Shown piece by piece: positions 1 through 8,568 of a DNA stretch of 64,000 nt. A model generated the notes under the pieces. The model made no database searches and was not told where the DNA came from. It was given only the letters and a program-made list of their open reading frames with translations. The stretch comes from Ruminococcus sp. AF41-9. Lineage in GTDB: Bacteria > Bacillota > Clostridia > Lachnospirales > Lachnospiraceae. The position numbers and the translations under genes are program-made. Numbering within the stretch: position 1 is the first letter of the stretch; each line of letters opens with the position of its first letter. The DNA lies in assembly GCF_003477525.1 (NCBI RefSeq), contig NZ_QUDO01000021.1, forward strand, positions 1 through 64,000. The letters run 5' to 3'.

Positions 1-335
1 AAAACATTATACAACGAAAAAACACTGATTGGTAGACTTCATCAATATTTTTTGATTTATTTTGAAACTTTTTCTGTTCCGACAGCAGATACCTTATTTC
101 TGCTGATATTATCCATACTGACCTTAGAATCTGCACATTCCATCCGGTTTCTGTATCAGCATTTTTTATCCGAAATAACGGAGAAATCACTGAATGTATT
201 TTATTATGCATGTTCCTATAATATTGGATATGGATGTTCATGTAATGCAGTTAAATGATTAAAGTGAAGAAAGATTTTAGCACTGCATTTTAAAGATATT
301 AGAAGATTAATTAAGTTGGGAAATTTGTTTGAGCA
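1..335 (+). pseudogene. Transposase remnant (IS701/IS4-like DDE family, tentative)
   Basis: The reading frame is open from the first base and gives about 85 residues (through SVPTADTLFLLILSI and ESAHSIRFLYQHF) before stopping at 258. This resembles, from memory, the N-terminal part of a DDE transposase common in Lachnospiraceae. In another frame, bases 272-334 read LALHFKDIRRLIKLGNLFEQ and stop, which looks like a transposase C-terminal tail. I infer an internally deleted insertion sequence with only its two ends left. No catalytic DDE residues are present, so it cannot be active. The family name rests on recollection only. Confidence 0.4.
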
Positions 336-698
336 GTAGTCTGTACCCCCTAAACTGACTACAATTTGACTACTACAGACGGAAGTGATTTGCTTCATTT
401 TGCACTTTTTTGTAAAAAATGTAGTAAATAAGAAGAAAACTACGATACCATGAAATGCTGATAAAACCTTGCAAAATACGGCATTTCACGGCAATTTGAG
501 AGGAGAAAAAACAATGATTCGAGTACTTTTCGTATGCCACGGCAGGATTTACTATTCAGAATAAAAAGTCTCAAATCGTCTTAAATACTTCTATAAATAG
601 CTGTTCTTGTGTTTCGATCTCAAATTTACCAAAGATTTACCAATATTTCTGGAGAGTCAGACTTGCAAAAAACAAACCAGAATGAGGAGATTAAAAAT
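336..698 (+). other. Element-end region: phosphatase 5' fragment, att core, integrase arm sites
   Basis: No full gene lies here. A Shine-Dalgarno (GAGAGGAG) precedes an ATG at 514 that opens MIRVLFVCHG, the start of a low-molecular-weight protein-tyrosine phosphatase, cut off after 16 codons. The att core overlaps these codons at 524-544. Downstream are two direct TTTACCAA sites at 625 and 636, 11 bp apart, matching a pair near the other end of the same element. Confidence 0.6.
524..544 (+). repeat. attL-type core of IME-1
   Basis: A 21-bp direct repeat of 6929-6949 with one C/T difference. It overlaps codons 4-10 of the truncated phosphatase start (VLFVCHG), the beginning of the P-loop CX5R motif. 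Tyrosine recombinases of the Tn916 family cross over in short cores of this kind. Confidence 0.7.
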
Positions 699-1076
699 AT
701 GAGCGAATTGAAACCAAGAATAACAGAAAACGGAATTGATTATATCCTTGTCGGAGATTACTACATCCCGAGCCTGAAACTGCCGGAAGAACACCGCCCT
801 ATTGGAAAGTACGGACGGATGCACCGGGAATATTTAAGAGAAGTCCACCCATCCAGATTGAATACATTGATACTGACCGGAGAATTGTGGACATATCTTG
901 CAGACCTGAACGAACAGGCGCAGGAACGGTTAGACACTATCATGGAACAGCTGAAAGCTGCCGAGGGCGTGACAGAGGAATTAAAGCGTACCTGTCAAAT
1001 GGGATGGGTGCAGCGTTGCAATAACATCCATAACCGGGCAGAAGAAATTATTTTGCATGAGATGATTTATGCATAA
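699..1076 (+). CDS. tnpV: TnpV-family transposon protein
   Basis: A 125-residue protein of the TnpV family, found in Tn4451-like and other Clostridia mobile elements; its molecular role is not established. Family hallmarks are visible: GDYYIPSL near residue 17, IGKYGRMHREYL, an LTGEL block, AQERLDTIMEQL, and the C-terminal AEEIILHEMIYA. I chose ATG 699 because GAGGAG lies 8 bases upstream and the product matches family length; the frame is open further upstream without family similarity. It is the first gene inside the left end of IME-1. Two other TnpV genes occur in this window at 43210 and 49083. Confidence 0.8.
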   Translation: MSELKPRITENGIDYILVGDYYIPSLKLPEEHRPIGKYGRMHREYLREVHPSRLNTLILTGELWTYLADLNEQAQERLDTIMEQLKAAEGVTEELKRTCQMGWVQRCNNIHNRAEEIILHEMIYA

Positions 1077-1125
1077 CGGTATGGTAGAATGATTATGACA
1101 AATTAGAAGTTGGAGGTAAGATTAT

Positions 1126-1683
1126 ATGATAACTGCATTGACAACTGATAGACTTATACTGCGTGAATATAATGATGCAGATATAGATGATTATTTTAGA
1201 TTGAAAAGCGATAAAGAGACAATGTACTATTTGCAAGATATACAATTATTTTCACAAGAAGAAGCTAATGCGGATTTTGCAAATATACTAGCTGACATGA
1301 AGTGTGAGGATAGAAAGTTTTATTTCTTTCACATCGAATTGAAAGAAACGCATGAACAAGTTGGTAGTGTTGGTTATACAGTGGTTGATAATACTCCTAG
1401 AGGAAAGATAGTTCATGCAGGCTATTTTATTTATCCCAAATTCTGGAGTGAAGGATATGTTACAGAAGCCTTTAAGAAAGTGTTAGAATATGCCTTTACT
1501 GAAAATGATGTTTATAGAGTAACAACTGGATGTTTGGCTGAAAATATTGGTTCTGAAAAGGTAATGATAAAATGTGGACTTATAAAAGAAGCAGAGCACC
1601 TTGATTGGGAATGGCATGATGGTAAAATGAAAACCAGATTAGAATATCGATTGTTAAAGAACGAATGGCAAGGTCAACAATGA
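1126..1683 (+). CDS. GNAT-family N-acetyltransferase (RimJ/RimL-like)
   Basis: A 185-residue acyl-CoA-dependent acetyltransferase. The start (TDRLILREYNDAD) is typical of the RimJ/RimL branch, which modifies protein N-termini or small molecules. The acetyl-CoA loop is represented by WSEGYVTEA at residues 107-115, and NIGSEKVMIKCGL at about 140-152 is the usual C-terminal motif. The substrate cannot be told from sequence; drug-modifying, self-protection and ribosomal-protein acetylation roles all occur in this branch. It is more AT-rich than the relaxase and primase genes after it and stands alone with its own Shine-Dalgarno (GGAGGT), so it looks like cargo picked up by IME-1. Confidence 0.8.
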   Translation: MITALTTDRLILREYNDADIDDYFRLKSDKETMYYLQDIQLFSQEEANADFANILADMKCEDRKFYFFHIELKETHEQVGSVGYTVVDNTPRGKIVHAGYFIYPKFWSEGYVTEAFKKVLEYAFTENDVYRVTTGCLAENIGSEKVMIKCGLIKEAEHLDWEWHDGKMKTRLEYRLLKNEWQGQQ

Positions 1684-1711
1684 AACAAAAATTCCAGTTT
1701 GTCAGTCACAC

Positions 1712-1737
1712 ATCGGGTCAACTTGCCCCGAACTTTT
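1712..1737. other. Possible oriT stem for the deleted IME-1 relaxase
   Basis: A short hairpin (CGGG, spacer, CCCG) lies about 140 bp upstream of the relaxase start, where an oriT would be expected. No nic motif matching a known family is recognisable, so this is a positional guess. Confidence 0.25.
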
Positions 1738-1774
1738 ACAACTAAATACCCGCCGCCCACACAGCGGCACACCG

Positions 1775-1809
1775 AGCAGGAAATCTGAAAAAGGTCTCCT
1801 GCTTTTTTT
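1775..1809 (+). terminator. Rho-independent terminator after the acetyltransferase
   Basis: A 7-bp stem (AGCAGGA / TCCTGCT, 1775-1781 with 1797-1803) followed by a run of T residues, between the acetyltransferase and the relaxase remnant. Confidence 0.6.
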
Positions 1810-1872
1810 CTGCTCAAAATGAGGTGGTAAAACGTCACCCCATCCACCAATTACCGAAAGGAGGGACACGAA

Positions 1873-3064
1873 ATGCCCTGTCCACACAACGAAATCACGA
1901 TTGTGCAGCGCAGCCAGCGGCAGTCTGCGGTTGCCGCCGCTGCTTACCAGAGTGGCGAAAAGCTGTTTTGTGAATACGACCAGCAAGTGAAGCACTACCC
2001 GGAAAAGCCACAAGGAGGATACGGTGGACTGGAACGACCAGAAGTATTGTGAAATCTGGCGGCATGAATGGGAGGTCATCCAGAACCGCTATCTGGAAGC
2101 CAATGACCGCTCGGAGCGTGTGGACTTGCGTTCCTATGCCAGACAGGGGCTTGATATAGTCCCTACTGTCCATGAGGGGACTGCTGTCCGGCAGATGAAA
2201 AAACGTGGTATCCAGACGAATATCGGCAACCTGAACCGGGAAATCAGAGCCGCCAACAGTCTGATGAAGTCCATCCGGCAGCTTATCCAAAACCTCAAAG
2301 GCTGGATTACCGAGCTGGGAGAAAAACGGAAAGAACTGCTTGCACAAAAGGCGGCGGAGGAAGCAACACTTCTTCCCAATCTGCTGATGAAGTATATGGC
2401 GATACGAAAGGAAGAACGGAAGGACTGGACAAGGGCTGGACAGAACCGGGGGACTTCGCAGGACTTAAAGGCAGTCAGCGAAGCCCTGTCCTATCTCCGG
2501 CAAAAGGGGCTTTCCACTGTGGAGGATTTAGAAGCATTTCTGGAATCTTCCGGGAAATCAGCCGCCGATTACCGCAATCAGATGAAGCCAAAGGAAGCCC
2601 GCAGCAAAGTGATTGACTGGATTCTTGCCAGCCGGACAGACTGCAAAGAATGTAAGTCTGTCTATGAGAAGTACCAGAAGATATTTTTTAAGAAAACAAA
2701 GGAGAAATTCAAACAGGAACACCCGGAGGTTGCCCGGTATGAGAAAGCCGCCGCCTACCTTGTCAAGCACCCGGACGATAAGGATAAGGACAGTACCCAA
2801 AAGGAGCTGCAAGAGGAGCAGGAAACGCTTCTCAGCGAAATCGCAGAGCTGAAAGTACCGCTGACCGAGGTACAGGAGGATTTGAAGAAGCTGCGGGACA
2901 TCCGCTACTGGGTACGGAAAGCCACACCCGGCACAGAGGAAAGCAAAGAGCCGCCCAAGAAGCAGCCTATCAAAGAAGTCTTGCAAGATAAGGCGGACGA
3001 GAAAAAAGCACAAAGAACTGCCCCGGCACAGACGAAACACAAACAACAGGATATGGAACTTTAA
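1873..3064 (+). pseudogene. mobA: MobA/MobL-type relaxase, internally deleted and out of frame
   Basis: The N-terminus (from ATG 1873, Shine-Dalgarno AAAGGAGGG) reads PHNEITIVQRSQRQSAVAAA and AYQSGEKLFCEYD, typical of MobA/MobL relaxases that nick oriT through an active-site Tyr and a histidine triad. Near 2008-2014 the frame changes and continues as HKEDTVDWNDQ, a segment that normally lies about 150 residues later. The missing block is the catalytic core with the metal-binding His motif, present in the intact paralogue at 18618-20132. The upstream frame stops at 2052; the downstream frame is open to 3064 and keeps the coiled C-terminal part. The junction lies in a short A/G-rich microhomology. 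This cannot be an active nickase. Confidence 0.85.
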
Positions 3065-3129
3065 CAGGCACTTGCCATTTTCAATCAGAGAATGTCAGGT
3101 GCTTTTCTTATTTTCAAGGAGGGATAGAT

Positions 3130-3774
3130 TTGAATGTATTTGAAGCTGTGAAGCAGTCCGTCACAACAAGACAGGCTGCGGAGCATTATGGAATCCGTGT
3201 AGGTCGGAACGGGATGGCTTGTTGCCCGTTCCATAATGATAAAACCCCAAGCATGAAGCTGGATCGGCGTTACCACTGCTTCGGCTGCGGTGCGGATGGG
3301 GATGTGATTGATTTTGCCGCCGCCCTGTATGGGCTGGGAAAGAAAGAAGCCGCCGTACAACTGGCAAATGACTTCGGGCTTTCTTATGAGGACTGGAAGC
3401 CGCCGGGAAAGGCAAAAAAGCCCAAGCCCCGGCAGAAATCCCCGGAGGAACAGTTTCAGGAAGCAAAGAACCGCTGCTTTTGTATTCTTGCCGATTATCT
3501 TCATTTGCTTATGGCATGGAGAACGGACTACGCCCCGCACTCCCCGGAGAAAGCCTTTCATCCCCGGTTTGTGGAAGCCTTACAGAAGCAAGACCAAGTG
3601 GAATATCTGCTGGATGTGCTACTCTTTGGGGAAACGGAGGAAAAAGCGGCTTTGATTACGGACTACGGAAAGGATGTGATACAGCTTGAACAGCGAATGG
3701 CAGAGCTTGCAGCCGCAGACGCAGCAAGAACTAAAAAACACCATGAACGCCATGCAGCCGCCACAGAGCGTTGA
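3130..3774 (+). CDS. CHC2 zinc-finger DNA primase-like protein
   Basis: A 214-residue protein beginning at TTG 3130 (NVFEAVKQSVTTRQAAE) behind AAGGAGGG. Residues 31-53 hold a CHC2 zinc-binding site (CCPFHNDKTPS, then YHCFGCGADGDVIDF), with metal ligands at about Cys32, His35, Cys50 and Cys53, as in DnaG-type primases. No TOPRIM domain follows, so alone it would be the template-recognition module of a split primase. Its 3' end overlaps the next gene, a VapE-like helicase, and the two are commonly paired in Clostridia ICEs and IMEs as a replication module. The last residues are charged and poorly conserved. Confidence 0.85.
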   Translation: MNVFEAVKQSVTTRQAAEHYGIRVGRNGMACCPFHNDKTPSMKLDRRYHCFGCGADGDVIDFAAALYGLGKKEAAVQLANDFGLSYEDWKPPGKAKKPKPRQKSPEEQFQEAKNRCFCILADYLHLLMAWRTDYAPHSPEKAFHPRFVEALQKQDQVEYLLDVLLFGETEEKAALITDYGKDVIQLEQRMAELAAADAARTKKHHERHAAATER

Positions 3775-5028
3775 GGAAATCAAGGCGGGGCTGGAAACTA
3801 CCGAGAAAGGCGCTGTCCGTCAGAGCATACGGAACTGCCTGACCGTATTCCAGCGTGACCCTCTGCTTTCCGGGGCTATCGCATACAACATCCTGACCGA
3901 CCGCAAGGAGACATCATAAAGCCCATCGGTTTTCACAGAGAAAGCACCGCCCTGAACGATACGGACATGAAGTATCTGCTTCTTTATCTGGAAGAAACCT
4001 ACGGGTTTACCAATGAGAAAAAGATTGATAATGCCATCGGGATTGTGGCGAATGAAAACAAGTACCATCCCATCCGGGACTATTTAAGTGACCTTGTTTG
4101 GGACGGGACAGAACGAATCCGTTTCTGCCTGCGGCACTTTCTGGGGGCTGACGCAGACGATTACACCTATGAAGCGTTGAAGCTGTTCCTGCTGGGTGCA
4201 ATCTCACGAGCCTTTCAGCCGGGGTGCAAGTTTGAAATCATGCTTTGTCTGGTAGGCGGTCAGGGGGCTGGCAAGTCCACCTTCTTCCGTCTGCTGGCAA
4301 TCCGGGACGAGTGGTTCTCCGATGATTTGCGGAAGCTGGACGATGACAATGTGTACCGCAAGCTGCAAGGTCACTGGATTATCGAAATGTCGGAAATGAT
4401 GGCAACCGCAAACGCCAAGAGCATTGAGGAAATCAAGTCATTTTTAAGCCGGCAGAAAGAGGTTTACAAGATACCCTATGAAACCCACCCGGCAGACCGC
4501 CCCCGTCAGTGCGTGTTTGGCGGCACTTCCAATGCCCTTGATTTTCTTCCCCTTGACCGTTCCGGCAACCGCCGCTTTATCCCCGTCATGGTGTACCCGG
4601 AGCAAGCCGAGGTTCACATTTTGGAGGACGAAGCCGCTTCCAGAGCCTATATCGAGCAGATGTGGGCGGAAGCGATGGAGATTTACCAAAGCGGCAGGTT
4701 CAAGCTGGCTTTCAGCCCCGCCATGCAGCGGTATCTCAAAGAACACCAGCGGGATTTTATGCCGGAGGACACCAAAGCCGGGATGATACAGGCATATCTT
4801 GATAAGTACACCGGGAGCATGGTCTGCTCCAAACAGCTCTACAAGGAAGCCTTGAACCATGCCTTTGACGAGCCGAAGCAATGGGAAATCCGGGAAATCA
4901 ACGAGATTATGAACCAGTGCATTTCCGGCTGGCGGTACTTCCCGAATCCAAGAATGTTTTCAGAATATGGCAGACAAAAGGGCTGGGAGCGTGAAAACCC
5001 CTTATTTCCGGGCTTTTCTCCCTTATAA
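3686..5028 (+). pseudogene. VapE-family replicative helicase, single-base frameshift
   Basis: The gene starts at ATG 3686 inside the primase 3' end, reads QQELKNTMNAMQPPQSVEEI and on to YNILTDRKE, then loses frame at 3908-3910. Restoring one G there gives DRKEDIIKPIGFHRE and an open frame to 5028. The second part has a Walker A motif (GGQGAGKSTFF), an acidic motif within WIIEMSEMM and the arginine-rich DRSGNRRFIPV segment typical of VapE/D5-like superfamily 3 helicases. Such proteins unwind element DNA beside a primase. The C-terminal end (ENPLFPGFSPL) looks shorter than family members I recall. The break is either recent inactivation or a sequencing error. Confidence 0.8.
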
Positions 5029-5177
5029 CAACCAAAACAACAGAAAAATAAAAGAAAAGTATAAATAGTAACCACCGCCAGATTGAGATTGTTTGCAAGG
5101 TCTTTTGAAGCCCGTTGCCGGACTTCGTTGCCGACACCCTCTGTCTGGCTATTCTCATGTATGGAGGATAACTGCCT

Positions 5178-5411
5178 ATGGCAAATAATAAGATGAATAT
5201 TGAAGGAAAAAATTACTCGGATATTCCGGTGTGGCGTAGATATACGCTTACTATTGAAGAAGCAGCCAGATATTATCATATCGGCGAAGGAAAATTGAGA
5301 ACGCTTATTGATGCACATCCCAATGAGGATTTTTATGTGATGAACGGCAATCGTGCCCTCATTAAGCGTGAGAAATTTGAGAGGTATCTGGATCAGGCTA
5401 CTGCTGTGTAA
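5178..5411 (+). CDS. xis: Excisionase (Tn916 Xis family)
   Basis: A 77-residue small basic DNA-binding protein. The core IPVWRRYTLTIEEAARYYHI and the later GKLRTLIDAHP and MNGNRALIKREKFERYLD match Tn916 Xis, which bends attachment-site DNA and steers the integrase toward excision. ATG 5178 is preceded by GGAGG. It lies 111 bp upstream of int in the same orientation, the order seen in Tn916, and should be needed for IME-1 to leave the chromosome. Confident by family and neighbour. Confidence 0.92.
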   Translation: MANNKMNIEGKNYSDIPVWRRYTLTIEEAARYYHIGEGKLRTLIDAHPNEDFYVMNGNRALIKREKFERYLDQATAV

Positions 5412-5522
5412 ACAGAGCTGACAGATTTACCGATTTCACATGATATAACTATGCGGAGAGCTGGATTTGTGCTATGATAAAAGTGCAAGTCTGGCTCTCT
5501 TTTTTTGAAAGGAGAGTTCACG

Positions 5523-6722
5523 ATGAGTGAGAAAAGACGAGATAACCGTAATCGGATTTTGCGAGAAGGCGAGTACCAGCGTAAAGATGGGAGGTATCGG
5601 TTCCGCTATATTGATGAGGACGGAAAAGAGAAAAATGTATACAGCTGGCGTTTAGACAAGAATGACCCAATGCCAAAGGGGAAGAAGCGGGAGCCTTCCC
5701 TGCGTGAGAAAGAAAAACAGATTGAAGCGGATTTGTTTGACCGTATCGTAACCAACGGTGGCAACTATACTGTTTTGGAACTGGTAGAAAAGTATGTTTC
5801 ATTGAAAACAGGAGTTCGTCACAATACGGTTGCCGGATATAAAACGGTCATCAATATGCTGAAAAAAGAGAGTTTTGGGAATCTGCGAATTGATAAGGTG
5901 CGTTTGTCAGACGCCAAGGCATGGTTGATTAAGCTCCAACAAATTGATGGGCGGGGATATAGTTCCATTCATTCTATCAGGGGAGTTCTCAGACCGGCAT
6001 TTCAGATGGCGGTAGATGATGATTTGCTTCGTAAAAATCCATTTGAATTTGAGCTTGCATCCGTCATTGTCAATGATTCTGTTACCAGAGAAGCGATCAC
6101 CCGAAAGCAGCAGAGAGATTTGTTGAAGTTTATTCAGGAAGATAAACATTTCAGCAGATACTATGATGCAATCTATATTCTTTTTCACACAGGGCTTCGT
6201 ATCTCAGAGTTCTGTGGACTGACGGTTTCAGAAATCGAGTTTGGAGAAATGCGTATTAAGGTAGACCATCAGTTACAGCGTACTGCACAGATGCAGTATG
6301 TAATTGAAGAGCCAAAAACTGACAAAGGCATCCGCTATGTGCCGATGACGGAAGCTGTCGCAGCGTGTTTTCGCAGAATCATTGCCAACCGCAAGACACC
6401 AAAAGTTGAACCGATGGTGGAAGGATATGCAGGATTTTTGTTTCTGGATAAAAACGATATGCCGATGGTTGCCCTTCACTGGGAAAAGTATCTGGAGTAT
6501 ATCATTCAGAAATACAACAGGATTTACCGTATCCAGATGCCGAAAGTTACCCCTCATGTGTGCAGACACACCTTCTGTTCCAATATGGCAAAATCCGGGA
6601 TGAACCCCAAGACATTGCAGTACATCATGGGGCATGCAGACATCAGTGTAACACTGAATACCTACACCCATGTGAAGTTTGATGATGCCAAAGATGAACT
6701 GCTGCGTGTGGCAAACGCTTAA
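5523..6722 (+). CDS. int: Tyrosine recombinase / integrase (Tn916 Int family)
   Basis: A 399-residue integrase, close to the roughly 405 of Tn916 Int. I chose ATG 5523 (MSEKRRDNRNRIL) because AAAGGAG lies 8 bases upstream and Tn916 Int begins the same way. The N-terminal arm-binding domain (residues 1-75) is followed by a SAM-like core-binding domain (about 85-165) and the catalytic domain. Visible catalytic residues are Arg in HTGLRISEFCGL, His and Arg in HVCRHTFCSNMA, His in IMGHADIS and the nucleophile Tyr in LNTYTH. It lies about 210 bp from the right att core and should act on the 21-bp phosphatase-gene cores, with arm sites TTTACCAA at both ends. A perfect 10-bp inverted repeat follows the stop codon. 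Confidence 0.95.
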   Translation: MSEKRRDNRNRILREGEYQRKDGRYRFRYIDEDGKEKNVYSWRLDKNDPMPKGKKREPSLREKEKQIEADLFDRIVTNGGNYTVLELVEKYVSLKTGVRHNTVAGYKTVINMLKKESFGNLRIDKVRLSDAKAWLIKLQQIDGRGYSSIHSIRGVLRPAFQMAVDDDLLRKNPFEFELASVIVNDSVTREAITRKQQRDLLKFIQEDKHFSRYYDAIYILFHTGLRISEFCGLTVSEIEFGEMRIKVDHQLQRTAQMQYVIEEPKTDKGIRYVPMTEAVAACFRRIIANRKTPKVEPMVEGYAGFLFLDKNDMPMVALHWEKYLEYIIQKYNRIYRIQMPKVTPHVCRHTFCSNMAKSGMNPKTLQYIMGHADISVTLNTYTHVKFDDAKDELLRVANA

Positions 6723-6730
6723 AATTGCCC

Positions 6731-6757
6731 GTTGGTAAAGCGGCTTTCTTTACCAAC
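6731..6757 (+). terminator. Inverted repeat after int, overlapping an arm site
   Basis: A perfect 10-bp inverted repeat (GTTGGTAAAG / CTTTACCAAC) with a 7-base loop just after the int stop codon. It may terminate int, but its right arm is also an integrase arm-type TTTACCAA copy. There is only a short T content after it. Confidence 0.45.
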
Positions 6758-6772
6758 GCCTTTACCAATATT
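6749..6772 (+). repeat. Integrase arm-type direct repeats, right end of IME-1
   Basis: TTTACCAA at 6749-6756 and TTTACCAATATT at 6761-6772. The same pair occurs at the left end (625-632 and 636-647), where the second copy also extends to TTTACCAATATT. Conserved spaced pairs inside both ends of a Tn916-type element fit binding sites for the integrase N-terminal domain. Confidence 0.55.
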
Positions 6773-6928
6773 GCAGGAAAAAACATGAGAAATCCTGAGA
6801 AGATTTGAGAAGATATCTTCAAAACAGGTGGAAGCTCAGGCTACACGAAAAGTGTGAAAAATCCTGTAATATCAAGCATTTGAGAAGAAATACAGGATTT
6901 ATGAGGAGTTATAAAAAGATGATAAAAA

Positions 6929-6949
6929 TACTTTTTGTATGCCACGGCA
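6929..6949 (+). repeat. Shared att core between IME-1 and the following ICE
   Basis: The second copy of the 21-bp core. It again begins a phosphatase-like frame (ATG 6919, MIKILFVCHG) preceded by GAGGAG, which then stops after 16 codons. Since neither copy leads into a full phosphatase, a second element must start here. Two TTTTACTAA repeats at 7013 and 7024, also 11 bp apart, lie at the same relative distance from the core as the IME-1 arms, supporting a second integrase-type end. Confidence 0.65.
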
Positions 6950-7074
6950 CTACCTTAGCAAAATCCTGAAAAACCTTGATTTTACAGTATATTTTTGAAC
7001 CAGTAGGGATGTTTTACTAAGTTTTTACTAAAGAGGAATCCCTAGCACGAATTTAGAAAAGTAACATATAGTAT

Positions 7075-7115
7075 GACCTTATTAATTGGTAGAACAATTG
7101 GTAAGGTCCTTTTTT
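7075..7115 (+). terminator. Terminator or attenuator upstream of the DUF6075 gene
   Basis: A 13-bp stem with two G-U pairs (7075-7087 with 7096-7108) followed by CTTTTTT. It precedes the first ICE gene by about 20 bp and could either block read-through from IME-1 or attenuate the ICE leader. Confidence 0.6.
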
Positions 7116-7133
7116 ATTTCAAGGAGGTTCAAA

Positions 7134-7592
7134 ATGAAAAGTACAGCGTTAGGAGCAGAAAACATTATTTTTATCAGTGATGCACATGAAAAATTCTACT
7201 ATGAAAAATTACAAGAAGTACGGTATCAGGATGTGTACCATAAGGCATTGTGTTATTGCCTGGGTATTAATGGAGATACCAGAAAAAATGCTGACAGAAT
7301 TTATAATTTTAAAACGGGGTCTGTTAAAACGAAATGTTTACATGAAGGATGGCAGACAAGCGGTAGCTTAAAAGTGGTAAGGATGGCATTTAATCTGTAC
7401 TGTAACAGCACGCCAAGCGTTTGGGATTATGAAGATGCAGAGAAACAGGTAAACGAGTGCAGACAATATACAGTAGAGGATATCTTCTGCTGTGCATATG
7501 CACCATATTTTTGGCAGGCAGTACAAATCCGTTATCCGGAATATGTAGTGCACAATCAAAAGTTACATGCCATGCTTGGAGGAATAGATTAA
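7134..7592 (+). CDS. DUF6075-family protein
   Basis: A 152-residue protein starting at ATG 7134 behind AAGGAGG. The C-terminal part (VEDIFCCAYAPYFWQAVQIR) matches the pattern I associate with DUF6075, which occurs next to partition genes in Clostridia ICEs. A central segment (VRMAFNLYCN) is also conserved in that family. It has no signal peptide or membrane segment. The function is unknown; its position at the start of the partition/replication block suggests a maintenance role. Its stop codon overlaps the start of the next gene, so they are probably translated together. Confidence 0.65.
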   Translation: MKSTALGAENIIFISDAHEKFYYEKLQEVRYQDVYHKALCYCLGINGDTRKNADRIYNFKTGSVKTKCLHEGWQTSGSLKVVRMAFNLYCNSTPSVWDYEDAEKQVNECRQYTVEDIFCCAYAPYFWQAVQIRYPEYVVHNQKLHAMLGGID

Positions 7593-7768
7593 TGCTGAAA
7601 GTGAGACTGATGGGAACAAAGAATGATATTGCATGGTTTCAGAAAATCCTGCAGCGTCATCCTAAAATTGAAGTTATGGAATTATCGGAACTTTATTCAA
7701 ATAAGGGGACGAGTAAATATTATAGAGCTTATGCTGAAATTGAAAAAAGTAATGTAAATAAAAAATAG
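7592..7768 (+). CDS. DUF3970-family small protein
   Basis: A 58-residue protein whose ATG overlaps the previous stop codon (TAATG). The sequence MLKVRLMGTKNDIAWFQKIL and the later SNKGTSKYYRAYAEIE match DUF3970 as I recall it. The alternation of strands and helix suggests a small single-domain fold of unknown function. It sits 24 bp ahead of parA and belongs to the same operon. Confidence 0.65.
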   Translation: MLKVRLMGTKNDIAWFQKILQRHPKIEVMELSELYSNKGTSKYYRAYAEIEKSNVNKK

Positions 7769-7791
7769 TAGAAAAACAGGAGAATTATATC

Positions 7792-8568
7792 ATGTGCAAA
7801 ATAATCGCAATCGCAAATCAAAAAGGTGGAGTAGCAAAGACTACAACCACAATTAATCTTGGAGTAGGACTGTCTAAGGTTGGGAAACGTGTAATGCTGA
7901 TAGATGCTGATCCACAGGGACATTTGACAATGGGACTTGGTTTTCCAAAGAACTTAAGGGTAACATTGAAAACAATGATGGAAAATATCATTATGGGATT
8001 AGAATTTGATCCCAGGGAAGCAATTTTACACCATGAGGAAGGAATAGATGTAATTCCATCTAATAAACTTCTTTCGGGAATGGACATGTCATTATTTACG
8101 GTAGAGGACAGAGAAAAAGTCTTAAAAGAATATTTGGAACTTTTGGAAAATGATTATGACTATATTCTGATTGATTGTATGCCCTCGTTGGGAATGATGA
8201 CAATTAATGCGTTAAGTGCAGCTGATAGCGTTTTGATTCCGGTGCAGCCTCAATACTATGCGGCAGATGGCCTCATGGAATTACTGAAAGTTGTGAAAGG
8301 CATTCATCAGAGATTTAATCCTGATTTACAGATTGAAGGGATTCTGTTTACAATGGACAGCAGTCATTATAATAATTCAAAGAGAAATAAGCAGGCAGTA
8401 CGAGATGCTTATGGAGCAGAGATTATAATTTTTGATCAGACAATTCCAAGAACAGAAGCTCTTGCCGAAACTGCATCAGAAGGTGTCAGTATTTTTTCTT
8501 ACGATGCAAAAGGAAAAGGTGCGTACAGTTATCAAGCACTTGTCCAGGAGGTGCTGAATCATGCGTAA
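7792..8568 (+). CDS. parA: ParA/Soj-family partition ATPase
   Basis: A 258-residue ParA-type ATPase. The deviant Walker A motif lies near residues 10-22 (KGGVAKTTTTINL), with the second-lysine signature of ParA/MinD proteins, DADPQGHLTMGL follows near residue 40, and DYILIDCMPSLG is the Walker B region. ParA forms ATP-dependent patterns on the nucleoid that segregate replicons carrying ParB-bound centromere sites. It overlaps parB by 8 bases. Together with RepA downstream it implies that this ICE replicates and segregates as an extrachromosomal circle for part of its life. Confidence 0.92.
   Translation: MCKIIAIANQKGGVAKTTTTINLGVGLSKVGKRVMLIDADPQGHLTMGLGFPKNLRVTLKTMMENIIMGLEFDPREAILHHEEGIDVIPSNKLLSGMDMSLFTVEDREKVLKEYLELLENDYDYILIDCMPSLGMMTINALSAADSVLIPVQPQYYAADGLMELLKVVKGIHQRFNPDLQIEGILFTMDSSHYNNSKRNKQAVRDAYGAEIIIFDQTIPRTEALAETASEGVSIFSYDAKGKGAYSYQALVQEVLNHA

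Larger units (their letters stand above)
524..6949. mobile_element. IME-1: Tn916-integrase mobilizable element in a phosphatase gene
   Basis: The element is bounded by two copies of a 21-bp core (TACTTTTYGTATGCCACGGC plus A) at 524-544 and 6929-6949 that differ at one base. Int and Xis lie at the right end, and a relaxase remnant, a CHC2 primase and a VapE-like helicase lie in the body; there are no secretion genes, so it is an IME rather than an ICE. Paired TTTACCAA arm sites lie inside each end (625/636 and 6749/6761). Its relaxase is internally deleted and its helicase frameshifted, so it probably relies on other elements for transfer. The exact crossover base within the core cannot be fixed from one copy. 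Confidence 0.75.

Noticed and set aside
514..561. MIRVLFVCHG reading frame as a functional short peptide
   Set aside because: It is the 5' end of a phosphatase gene left at an attachment site, repeated at 6919; no independent function is needed.
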